A DNA stretch of 57,368 nt from a virus: the IMG/VR virus record IMGVR_UViG_3300009610_000033, positions 1 to 57,368 of that record. One strand, written 5' to 3'. Below are positions 20,402 through 27,080 of this stretch, in pieces. The notes beneath the pieces were generated by a model. The model was not told the DNA's origin, did no database searches, and was given only the letters and a program-made list of their open reading frames with translations. Within the stretch, counting starts at the first letter, position 1, and each line of letters begins with the position of its first letter. The position numbers and the translations under genes are program-made.

Positions 20402-20600
20402 CACCTCCAGCAGCAACATGTCCATCCCAAAGTGCGGCACCTGTGGCGCGCCGATCGTCTGGGTGCGCACTGCCAGCGGCAAGGCGATGCCCGTCGACGC
20501 GTCGTCGGCCACAGTCGGCGACCTGATGTACATCCACGGCAAGCACGTCTCACACTTCTCGACGTGCCCGAACGCTTCGAAGCACCGGAGGCCGAGATGA
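20394..20600 (+). CDS. Zinc-finger-like phage protein
   Basis: 68 residues from a GTG. CGTCGAPIVWVRTASGKAMPVDA and GKHVSHFSTCPNA provide three to four zinc ligands (C14, C17, H, C). This pattern (CxxCgapI.WvrT..GK.MPvD) is common among small phage proteins of unknown function. Confidence 0.6.
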   Translation: MDDTSSSNMSIPKCGTCGAPIVWVRTASGKAMPVDASSATVGDLMYIHGKHVSHFSTCPNASKHRRPR

Positions 20601-20866
20601 GCCGCCGTGCACCTGCCTTCAATGCGGTGCCGGACACGACCGTCACCGGGCCCGTCCTCACCGTCCTCGCCTGCGGCTGCCGCATAGATCCCGACGGGGC
20701 GTTGTGGTACCCGTGCCCTGCAATCTACGGCACCTACGGCGCAGCGCGATACCTGACGAGCGCCGGCCGGCGCAGCGAGATGCTGGCGCGGTGCGAGGCC
20801 CGCATCCGAGCGCACATCGCCCAGCAGCAGCCGGCGGCGAGCGGGCATCAGGCGGTGTTGCTGTGA
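20597..20866 (+). CDS. Small hypothetical protein
   Basis: 89 residues, ATGA-coupled. CGCRIDPDGALWYPCP contains three cysteines; the C-terminal half is a basic helix (RRSEMLARCEARIRAHIA). No family recognised. Confidence 0.5.
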   Translation: MSRRAPAFNAVPDTTVTGPVLTVLACGCRIDPDGALWYPCPAIYGTYGAARYLTSAGRRSEMLARCEARIRAHIAQQQPAASGHQAVLL

Positions 20867-21069
20867 CCGTCCTGGAGATCGCCCCCATGGTCCTTGCCCC
20901 GCGGAAGGTCGTCGGCCGCTGCCTGGTGTGCGACTGCCGGCTCGTGACGCCGCGCGAGGCTGTGCGCTGCGAGCCGTGCCAGGAGCGGGGCGCGTGGCCG
21001 CCGTGGATGGCGGCGGAGCTTGAGGCGGTGGTGGCCGAACCGGCGGACGAGGGGAGCGAAGCGCCATGA
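20863..21069 (+). CDS. Small zinc-binding protein
   Basis: 68 residues from a GTG overlapping the previous stop. CLVCDCRLV and VRCEPCQE give four cysteines spaced for one zinc. It directly precedes the replication initiator with a four-base overlap. Confidence 0.5.
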   Translation: MTVLEIAPMVLAPRKVVGRCLVCDCRLVTPREAVRCEPCQERGAWPPWMAAELEAVVAEPADEGSEAP

Positions 21070-22181
21070 GCGTACACGTCTCTGCCCGCGTCTGGGACCA
21101 GTGCCAGCAGAATGGCGAGGCCTTGCTGGTGATGCTAGCGCTTGCCGACCACAGCAACGACGCCGGGGAGTGCTGGCCGAGCTTGGACCGCATCGCCGAC
21201 ATGGCGCGAGTAGAGAAGCGTTCCGCCATCCGCATCCTCAAGCGGCTTGAGGATGCGGGCGAAGTCGAGGTCGAGCGGGGCGGCGGACGGGGCCACACCA
21301 ACCGCTACTCCCTACCGAAGTATGCCCGGGCGGGTACCCCAAACGGTGACCGAGTGACATCCATTCCACTAGAAACAGTGACCGCGGAGTCACCGTTAGC
21401 GGCGGTAAACGGTGTCCCAACGTCACCGAATGGCGGTCCAGAAAGGGTGACTTTGGAGCCACAAACGGTGACCGCGGTGCAAGAAAGGGTGACCCTGATG
21501 CACGAAAGGGTGACCGGGGGGTCACCCGAACCATTAGAACCATCAAAGAACCATCAAGGGGAACCGTCAGAAGAAAATTCACCGCGCGACGATCAGCGGA
21601 TGTTCGACTCGCTGTGCGGGGTCTACGGCACCACGGCGGCAGCGATCGTCGGCAGCGCCCGCGGTCGGATGAACAAGGCGATCGCCGAGTGGCGTGCCGA
21701 AGGGGTATCGCCAGAGCAACTCGACATCGCGGTCGGGATCTACCGGGAGTCGTTCAAGGGCAGGCAGGGCGAGCGACCTAGCCGAGCAGACCTCGACGAT
21801 GCCATCGGGCAAGCGAGGGCAGGCCGCGTCGCGGAGTCCGCAGCCATCGACCAGGTCATCGCCGAGGGCATGGCGGACGTCGAGGCGCGGCTCGAAGCCT
21901 CGCCACGTGCACCAGCCGACGCCGACCGGCTGTGGCGCGAGGTCCACGCCGGCCTCGCCCTGCGCATGCCATCCGCTACGCTCAAGGCGTGGGTCGACCC
22001 GGTGCAGGTGGCGTCGTTCGACGGCCAGACGCTCACGCTCGTGGCGCCGACCGCCGCGGTGCACTCATGGCTGACGCAGCGATTGGCACGCGAGCTCGAC
22101 GAGGCGCTGGCGGACGTGGCGCCTGGGTCACGGGTGGTGGTGCTGGCGCCCGAGGCGGCAGTGGAAGGGCGGGCGGCATGA
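21066..22181 (+). CDS. Replication initiator: HTH domain plus DnaA-N-like domain
   Basis: 371 residues. Residues 1-88 are a winged HTH of the phage replication-protein kind (ALADHSNDAGECWPSLDRIA, VEKRSAIRILKRLEDAGEVEV, GHTNRYSL). Residues about 92-155 are low in structure and are encoded by a repeat array that looks like the origin. Residues about 285-355 resemble DnaA domain I (LWREVHAGLALRMPSATLKAWV, LTLVAPTAAVHSWL), the part of DnaA that contacts DnaB helicase. The protein should bind the origin and recruit host or phage-usable helicase. No primase or helicase gene is seen nearby, so the host replisome is probably borrowed. Confidence 0.8.
   Translation: MSVHVSARVWDQCQQNGEALLVMLALADHSNDAGECWPSLDRIADMARVEKRSAIRILKRLEDAGEVEVERGGGRGHTNRYSLPKYARAGTPNGDRVTSIPLETVTAESPLAAVNGVPTSPNGGPERVTLEPQTVTAVQERVTLMHERVTGGSPEPLEPSKNHQGEPSEENSPRDDQRMFDSLCGVYGTTAAAIVGSARGRMNKAIAEWRAEGVSPEQLDIAVGIYRESFKGRQGERPSRADLDDAIGQARAGRVAESAAIDQVIAEGMADVEARLEASPRAPADADRLWREVHAGLALRMPSATLKAWVDPVQVASFDGQTLTLVAPTAAVHSWLTQRLARELDEALADVAPGSRVVVLAPEAAVEGRAA
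21341..21556 (+). other. ori: Candidate replication origin: iterons and unwinding repeats inside the initiator gene
   Basis: Seven 11-base direct repeats close to AAA(C/G)GGTGACC at 21341, 21373, 21407, 21442, 21463, 21484 and 21505, with inverted partial copies at 21389-21397, 21421-21428 and 21521-21527. They are followed by three AT-richer GAACCAT(T/C)A repeats at 21528-21536, 21537-21545 and 21548-21556, which could be the unwinding element. The plan matches lambda, whose origin lies inside gene O. Confidence 0.8.
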
Positions 22182-22441
22182 GCAACGCCATTCTGCGCTG
22201 GATTGTCTCGCGATATGGCCCGGTGACGTTGACCGGAACCGGGACGGGGATTGTCGCCAAAGTGCCGGTCATGGGTGGAACGTGCATCGGAATCGGATAC
22301 AGCATCGAAATTGCGCTGCGTGAATTGCTCGCGGACCTGACCGTCAACACCGACGATCTCTTGACTGCCCTGTTCGAGGGCACGGACGGAAGTGAGTGGC
22401 CCGGAGTGCGGGTGCCCGAAGCTGACCGAGGTAAGGCATGA
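22178..22441 (+). CDS. Small hypothetical protein
   Basis: 87 residues, ATGA-coupled to the initiator. RYGPVTLTGTGTGIVAKVPVM is a strand-rich region, followed by an amphipathic helix IEIALRELLADL and an acidic end. Function unknown. Confidence 0.5.
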   Translation: MSNAILRWIVSRYGPVTLTGTGTGIVAKVPVMGGTCIGIGYSIEIALRELLADLTVNTDDLLTALFEGTDGSEWPGVRVPEADRGKA

Positions 22442-22755
22442 GCGCCACGCAGCTGGGCCTCGACCTGACGCCAATCGGTGCGGTGGCCGTGGGCGACCGC
22501 GTACGGATACTGCCGACCTGCGGGGCGACTGAAGAGTTACTGCCCGGCTGGCGCCATCTCGTGACGGCTGGCGAGATGTGCACGGTGATCGCCGTGCGCC
22601 CATCCCGCGGGAAATTCGGATCGACATGCCACCCTGTCGTCGTGCTGATGGACGAACCGGGGGACTCGGGGCGAAGGCGCGAGTATGCCTTCGAGCACGA
22701 GGACCTGGAGCCGGTCCTCGACGACGCCGTCGCGGTCGATGGACGGGCAGCATGA
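22438..22755 (+). CDS. Small hypothetical protein, SH3-like
   Basis: 105 residues with AVGDRVRILPTCG and MCTVIAVRPSRGKFG strands typical of a small barrel, and an acidic EHEDLEPV end that also resembles such domains. ATGA overlap on both sides. Confidence 0.5.
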   Translation: MSATQLGLDLTPIGAVAVGDRVRILPTCGATEELLPGWRHLVTAGEMCTVIAVRPSRGKFGSTCHPVVVLMDEPGDSGRRREYAFEHEDLEPVLDDAVAVDGRAA

Positions 22756-22940
22756 CCTACCCGCTCATCTACCGCTTCCGGTCTGGCCCACCCGCCGGCT
22801 ACGCCAACCCCGTCCGCGCGGCGCTGTATGGTCGCCGGTGCCGTGTGGTGTGCCGGGGGCGGATGAACAGCTGCCTCATCGAATTCGAGGATGGCACGCG
22901 CGTCGTGAGCAGCCGCAACGCGGTGCGGAGGGCGTCGTGA
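22752..22940 (+). CDS. Small basic protein
   Basis: 62 residues, basic, with ALYGRRCRVVCRGRMNSCLIEFEDGTRVV, a beta-rich segment holding three cysteines, and a C-terminal SRNAVRR. Possible RNA- or DNA-binding role. ATGA overlap with its neighbour. Confidence 0.5.
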   Translation: MTYPLIYRFRSGPPAGYANPVRAALYGRRCRVVCRGRMNSCLIEFEDGTRVVSSRNAVRRAS

Positions 22941-23068
22941 TCCGGAACGCCGCGCGCTGGCTCGTCTGGGCGGCGCTGGCGCTGGTCGCCGTGCTGTGGA
23001 GCGCTGGGGTTGAGTTCTTCACCGACGACGAGGGCGTGGTGGACGGGCTGATCGGAGATGACCGTTGA
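22937..23068 (+). CDS. Single-pass membrane miniprotein
   Basis: 43 residues from a GTG overlapping the previous stop. One hydrophobic segment (ARWLVWAALALVAVLWSAGV, residues about 6-25) with a short acidic tail. Too small to assign. Confidence 0.45.
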   Translation: MIRNAARWLVWAALALVAVLWSAGVEFFTDDEGVVDGLIGDDR

Positions 23069-23090
23069 ACGAACCAAGGAGGGTACCGAA

Positions 23091-24479
23091 GTGAAGCAGC
23101 GAACCGAAGGCCGGCTGATGTACTCGTTATCCCAGCTCCAGGCGTGGAAGCGCAACTACAACCGCGGCGACGTCCACGCGATCGCCGCCAGCATCCAGCG
23201 CTGGGGATTCAACGGCGCGCTCCGTGTGTGGTCCGGCGACGATAGCCAGGCGCCCACGGTGATCGCCGGCAACCACACGTACCTCGCGCTCCTGCAGCTG
23301 AAGGACGAGGGCGCCGATCCACCCGTGCACGTCGACGTCGCCCCGGACGGTAGCTGGCAGGTGGCGTGCGTCGACGTCTCCCACCTGGCCTACCACGAGG
23401 CCGAAGCGTTCGCCATCGCCGACAACCGCGTCGCATCCCTGGCCACGCACGACGACGAGAAGCTCGCGCTACTCCTGCGCGAGATCTCCGATCAGAACCC
23501 GGAGGACCTCGCGGCCATCGGGTACGACCTGGACGACATCGAGAACCTGCTCCGCCGCCTTGGCGACCTGGACGACGATCGCCCCGCCGCGCCGGAAGCA
23601 CGCCTCGACCGGCTCAAGGAGCTGAAGGAGGAGTGGGGCACGGCAGCCGGCCAGCTGTGGGTCATCCCCAGCGCCACGTGCCCGGGCAAGGAGCACCGCA
23701 TCGTCTGCGGCGACGCCACCGACGGTGCGACAGTCGCCCGGCTGATGGCCGGCGAGCGCGCGGTGCTCTTCGCCACCGACCCGCCCTATCTGGTCGACTA
23801 CGATGGCACCAACCACCCACAGGCCAAGGGCACCGGCGCACGTGAGAAGAGGATCGCCAACAAGGACTGGGACGAGGTCTACGACGACAAGTGGGACGAC
23901 GCCTCGCAGGGCGCCGACCTCTACCGCGGCTTCATTCAGGCGGCCATCGAACACGCCATCACCGAGGACGCCGCCTGGTACTGCTGGCACGCGTCGCGGC
24001 GCCAGGCAATGCTCGAGGGCGTATGGGAGGAGTTCGGCGCGTTCGTGCACCAGCAGATCATCTGGGCAAAGAGCCGGGGCGTGCTCACGCGCAGCTGGTA
24101 CCTGTGGAGCCACGAGCCGTGCTTCTTCGGCTGGATCCGCGGCCAGAAGCCCAAGCGCGTGGCGGACAACCACCCAGGCAGCGTCTGGCAGGTGGCCACG
24201 GCCGACGCCGACACCACCGGCGATCACCCGACGTCGAAGCCCACCGCGCTCTGGGAGCTGCCCATCGAGCAGCACACCAGCCGCGGCGACCTGATCTACG
24301 AACCCTTCAGCGGCAGCGGCACCGCGCTCGTGGCGGCCGAGCGCACCGGCCGCATCGCGTACGCCTGCGAACTCCAGCCCGCGTTCGTCGCCGTTGCCCT
24401 CGACCGGCTCGCGCAGATGGGCTTGGAGCCTCGGCTGGAGAGTGCCGAAACAGTGACCGAGACCGTGACCGAACAGTAG
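23091..24479 (+). CDS. ParB-like/DNA methyltransferase fusion
   Basis: 462 residues. Residues about 10-120 are a ParB/RepB N-terminal domain (YNRGDVHAIAASIQRWGF, VIAGNHTYLALLQLK, AFAIADNRVASLA). Residues about 195-445 are an amino-methyltransferase with catalytic DPPYLVDY near 236 and the SAM-binding EPFSGSGTA motif near 407. Such fusions are frequent in phages and methylate adenine or cytosine, perhaps to protect DNA from host restriction; CTP or DNA binding by the ParB part is unproven. A GTG at 23091 with AAGGAGGG 8 bases upstream is preferred over the ATG at 23058. Confidence 0.9.
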   Translation: MKQRTEGRLMYSLSQLQAWKRNYNRGDVHAIAASIQRWGFNGALRVWSGDDSQAPTVIAGNHTYLALLQLKDEGADPPVHVDVAPDGSWQVACVDVSHLAYHEAEAFAIADNRVASLATHDDEKLALLLREISDQNPEDLAAIGYDLDDIENLLRRLGDLDDDRPAAPEARLDRLKELKEEWGTAAGQLWVIPSATCPGKEHRIVCGDATDGATVARLMAGERAVLFATDPPYLVDYDGTNHPQAKGTGAREKRIANKDWDEVYDDKWDDASQGADLYRGFIQAAIEHAITEDAAWYCWHASRRQAMLEGVWEEFGAFVHQQIIWAKSRGVLTRSWYLWSHEPCFFGWIRGQKPKRVADNHPGSVWQVATADADTTGDHPTSKPTALWELPIEQHTSRGDLIYEPFSGSGTALVAAERTGRIAYACELQPAFVAVALDRLAQMGLEPRLESAETVTETVTEQ

Positions 24480-24561
24480 GCTTCCTCTAAGCTTCCTCAC
24501 TACTTTCGATGGTAATGTGTGACACAAGACGGGCAACCGAACACCACGAAAGGAACAGGAG

Positions 24562-24813
24562 ATGACGAACGAAGTGACGGACCAGGAGCGGGCGGATGCG
24601 GTGCGAGCGGCGCAGGAGCTGATCTTCGAAGCGATCGAGAAGATCGAGTGGGCGATCCGCGACCACGGCTGCGAGGACAACGTGGACGCCTACGTGGTGG
24701 CCCACCTCAAGATCCTGGCGGGGAGCGGCCACGGCTACATCACCCGCGACCAGAACCTCGACGACGTGATCAGGAAGCTGGACCCGAGCAGCGACAACGA
24801 GTTGGACTACTGA
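24562..24813 (+). CDS. Small hypothetical protein
   Basis: 83 residues, all-helical and acidic, ending DNLDD-type repeats (QNLDDVIRKLD). AAAGGAACAGGAG precedes the ATG. The 82-base gap upstream has no clear promoter, only a GCTTCCTC repeat. No family recognised. Confidence 0.5.
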   Translation: MTNEVTDQERADAVRAAQELIFEAIEKIEWAIRDHGCEDNVDAYVVAHLKILAGSGHGYITRDQNLDDVIRKLDPSSDNELDY

Positions 24814-24906
24814 CGGTTGCCCGATGGGGTGGCGGGTTCGCCCGCCACCCCCGGGGCGATCGGATCCGCGATATCCGCACGCACACACGAGAAACGGAGC
24901 ACGAAG

Positions 24907-25263
24907 ATGATGACGGTCACGGTAGAGGCGAAGGTGGAACTGGTCCCGGCTCGATGGGAGGAACTCACTGGCGGGCTGATCGGCTACCTGGACGCGACGT
25001 ACGAAGAGCTCGTCGCCCACTTGGGTGAGCCCGAGCGGTATGACCAGCCAGGCGACAAGGTCGACGTCGAGTGGCGGCTGAAGGACGCCGCTGGAATGTT
25101 CGGAGGCTTCAGGCTCTACAACTACAAGGATGGGCCGAACTACCTCGGGCGCGACGGGACGCCGGTCGAGAAGATCACCGACTGGCACGTCGGAGGGCGC
25201 CGCAACGAGAGCTTGAAGTTGCTCCAGGCGATCTTCGGCGAACGGGCTCGGACAGCTTGGTAG
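24907..25263 (+). CDS. Conserved accessory phage protein
   Basis: 118 residues. YLDATYEELVAHLGEPERYD, VDVEWRLKD, GFRLYNYKDGPNYLG and ITDWHVGGR in order resemble a widespread small phage protein with a short alpha/beta fold; no function is assigned to that group to my knowledge. The ATG at 24907 follows GGAGCACGAAG; the longer frame from 24817 reads through the intergenic spacer. A hairpin terminator follows. Confidence 0.6.
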   Translation: MMTVTVEAKVELVPARWEELTGGLIGYLDATYEELVAHLGEPERYDQPGDKVDVEWRLKDAAGMFGGFRLYNYKDGPNYLGRDGTPVEKITDWHVGGRRNESLKLLQAIFGERARTAW

Positions 25264-25270
25264 AAACAGT

Positions 25271-25298
25271 CGGCGGCGCTCGACGCTGGGCGCCGCCG
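25271..25298 (+). terminator. Hairpin terminator
   Basis: CGGCGGCGC (25271-25279) pairs with GCGCCGCCG (25290-25298) over a 10-base loop, just after the gene ending at 25263. Confidence 0.5.
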
Positions 25299-25302
25299 GC
25301 CG

Positions 25303-25340
25303 GATCAGGCGCCACCCCCTATAGGGGCTGGCGTCTGATC
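25303..25340. repeat. 38-base near-perfect palindrome
   Basis: GATCAGGCGCCA (25303-25314) is mirrored by TGGCGTCTGATC (25329-25340) with one mismatch, and CCCCT/AGGGG fills the centre. It is directly upstream of a TTGACA (25353-25358), so it may be a terminator cruciform or a large operator. Confidence 0.6.
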
Positions 25341-25367
25341 ACAGTTCGTATCTTGACAGAAATCCGC

Positions 25368-25397
25368 TTGCTATCGTGCGTCGTGTATGGCTATATG
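25368..25397 (+). promoter_or_regulatory. Weak candidate promoter before the DUF6900 gene
   Basis: TTGCTA (25368-25373), 18 bases, TATATG (25392-25397). A perfect TTGACA at 25353 has no -10 at proper spacing (TATCGT is only 13 bases away). A promoter here is likely given the terminator upstream, but the exact boxes are uncertain. Confidence 0.35.
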
Positions 25398-25441
25398 GTG
25401 TCACCAAACACGCACGCGCGAACGCGCAGGAGGGCAACCAA

Positions 25442-25861
25442 ATGAAACTGACGACGACGGCACTTCGGAACGGATGGACGACGCAGGACGACGACACGGT
25501 GGAGAAGCTGGGGAACATCAGCATGGCGGACACGGACCTGCTGGTGGCGGCCGCGAAGGGCGAGGTGGACTTGAACGAGATCGCACGGTGGGTGCTGGCC
25601 TCGCGAGGGATCGGGACCAACGGTGCATGGGTGGGCTTCCCCGAGGCGAAGCGGCAGATGGCGGAACTGAGCAAGCCGATCGACGCCGACAAGGCGATCG
25701 CCGAGCTTGCGACGACGAAGCTTGGGATTGAGACGCTGGACACGCGCAAGAGCGACTCGCTCGACTTCCACGAGCTGGCGGTCTGGACGCTGCGGGCAGC
25801 CCTGGCGGCGGCCTACGAAGCTGGCGCAGCAGCGCAGCGCGCCGAGCTGGTGGCGGCCTGA
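25442..25861 (+). CDS. Protein with C-terminal DUF6900-like domain
   Basis: 139 residues. The N-terminal part is TTTALRNGWTTQDDDT and a helical segment; the C-terminal part LGIETLDTRKSDSLDFHELAVWTLRAAL with a following AAYEAGAAA helix matches the DUF6900 pattern found in phage and plasmid proteins. Function unknown. GCAGGAGG sits 8 bases before the ATG. Confidence 0.6.
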   Translation: MKLTTTALRNGWTTQDDDTVEKLGNISMADTDLLVAAAKGEVDLNEIARWVLASRGIGTNGAWVGFPEAKRQMAELSKPIDADKAIAELATTKLGIETLDTRKSDSLDFHELAVWTLRAALAAAYEAGAAAQRAELVAA

Positions 25862-25889
25862 GCCGCGGACGGACGAAGGAGACACGACG

Positions 25890-26084
25890 ATGGCATGCGC
25901 GACAATGGTGGTAACGCCCTACGGACGCCGACTGCAGATCACAGTGGAGTACGGCGAGGACTGGATCGAGATGGAGGAGGTCGTGGCCTTGGACGGAAGC
26001 GAAGACATAGCGGACAACGAAGTCGATGCCGCGGTCAGCGCTGCAGACGCGCGCCTGCGGGCGCCCATCGAGGAAGGAGAATGA
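25890..26084 (+). CDS. Small hypothetical protein
   Basis: 64 residues: strand pair RLQITVEYGEDWIEMEEVVAL followed by an acidic helix (VDAAVSAADARL). ATGA-coupled to the next gene. GAAGGAG lies upstream. Confidence 0.5.
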   Translation: MACATMVVTPYGRRLQITVEYGEDWIEMEEVVALDGSEDIADNEVDAAVSAADARLRAPIEEGE

Positions 26085-26284
26085 CGGTGATCCCGCACTG
26101 CGAGTGCTGCGGCGGCAGGAACCCAACGACCGACGACGGCTACACGACCTGCTGCAACGAGCTCGTCTGCTACGGAGACGACCAGGTCTGGACGAACGGA
26201 GAGAAGCGCGTGACCGCCTGCTGCAGCGCCGAGCTCAGCACCAAGCTTCACGGAGCAGTGGGGGGCTACTGGCTGGCAAGATGA
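26081..26284 (+). CDS. Cysteine-rich small protein
   Basis: 67 residues with nine cysteines (CECCGG, TTCCNELVC, TACCSAEL), enough for two zinc sites, and a final GAVGGYW. Last gene before the packaging genes; probably a zinc-binding regulator or adaptor. Confidence 0.5.
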   Translation: MTVIPHCECCGGRNPTTDDGYTTCCNELVCYGDDQVWTNGEKRVTACCSAELSTKLHGAVGGYWLAR

Positions 26285-26318
26285 GCGGGCGGACGGTCTG
26301 ACGACCGCGCCACAGAAC

Positions 26319-26353
26319 CAAGCCACAGGGCGACACGAGCGCCTTGTGGCTTG
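26319..26353 (+). terminator. 14-bp stem-loop upstream of the terminase genes
   Basis: CAAGCCACAGGGCG (26319-26332) and CGCCTTGTGGCTTG (26340-26353) pair with one G-T pair around a 7-base loop. It ends the early block. It could also be part of the packaging start site, since it adjoins the small terminase gene. Confidence 0.6.
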
Positions 26354-26379
26354 CTCCGGTGGTCGAGGAGGAGTCAGCC

Positions 26380-26412
26380 ATGCCATGCGAACGTAGCGAT
26401 GCCAAGCGATGA
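26380..26412 (+). CDS. Ten-codon leader ORF coupled to the small terminase
   Basis: ATG at 26380, behind a strong GAGGAGGAG site, encodes MPCERSDAKR and stops at TGA 26410-26412, overlapping the terminase start as ATGA. The terminase ATG has no ribosome site of its own and the frame is closed just upstream by TAG, so translation of this leader probably loads its ribosomes. Confidence 0.5.
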   Translation: MPCERSDAKR

Positions 26413-27080
26413 GTGGAGAGCCAAAGCGATGTGGAGCCAAGACCAGGAGCGGCAAGCCGTGCCAGCAGTGGGCGGTGACCGGCCGCGAGCGCTGCCGCAT
26501 GCACGGCGGTCGGCAGCCGCGTGGCCTGGCGCACCCAGCCACCAAGCACGGGCGCTTCTCCAAGGACCTGCCGGTGCGGCTGCTGGCGGACTACGAGGCG
26601 GCGCTCAAGGATCCGGACCTGGTGGCGCTGCACGAGGAGATGGCGCTCGTCCAGGCGCGCGAGGCGGACCTGGTGCGCCGCGTCAGCACGCGGGAGGCGG
26701 GCGAGAGCTGGGGCGACGTGCGCGCGGCGATGGCAGCGTTCCGGAAGGCCCAGCGCGACGACGACGCACCGGCGGCGGCCGCGGCGCTCAAGAGGATGGA
26801 GGCGGCGCTTGCCGAGGGCGAGGACGACTACGCGGCATGGGCCGAGCTCCTGGCAACCATCGAGCAGCGCCGCAAGCTGGCCGACACCGAGCGGCGCCGG
26901 CTCGAGGCGCTGGAGCAGAACATCAACCGACAGCAGGCGCTGGTGCTCGCGGCCGCGCTGCAGGACGCGGTGAGGCGCCATGTCCCTGACCCAGCAGTCC
27001 TATCAGCCATCGGCCTTGAGCTCGGTCGCATCCTCGCTCACAACGGGGCTGTTCGCCGAGATGGTGGCGGCGATGGTTGA
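26409..27080 (+). CDS. terS: Terminase small subunit
   Basis: 223 residues. The N-terminus CGAKTRSGKPCQQWAV...CRMHGG, followed by a HG-rich loop, is the cysteine/histidine signature of many phage small terminases; the rest is a long helical region with a coiled-coil segment (WAELLATIEQRRKLAD, ERRRLEALEQNINRQ). It recognises the packaging site and stimulates the large subunit. It overlaps the large subunit by about 100 bases. Confidence 0.75.
   Translation: MSGEPKRCGAKTRSGKPCQQWAVTGRERCRMHGGRQPRGLAHPATKHGRFSKDLPVRLLADYEAALKDPDLVALHEEMALVQAREADLVRRVSTREAGESWGDVRAAMAAFRKAQRDDDAPAAAAALKRMEAALAEGEDDYAAWAELLATIEQRRKLADTERRRLEALEQNINRQQALVLAAALQDAVRRHVPDPAVLSAIGLELGRILAHNGAVRRDGGGDG

Noticed and set aside
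24480-24561. Promoter in the gap after the ParB-methyltransferase gene
   Set aside because: A TAATGT could serve as a -10 box but no -35 lies 16-18 bases upstream; only a short GCTTCCTC repeat is present.
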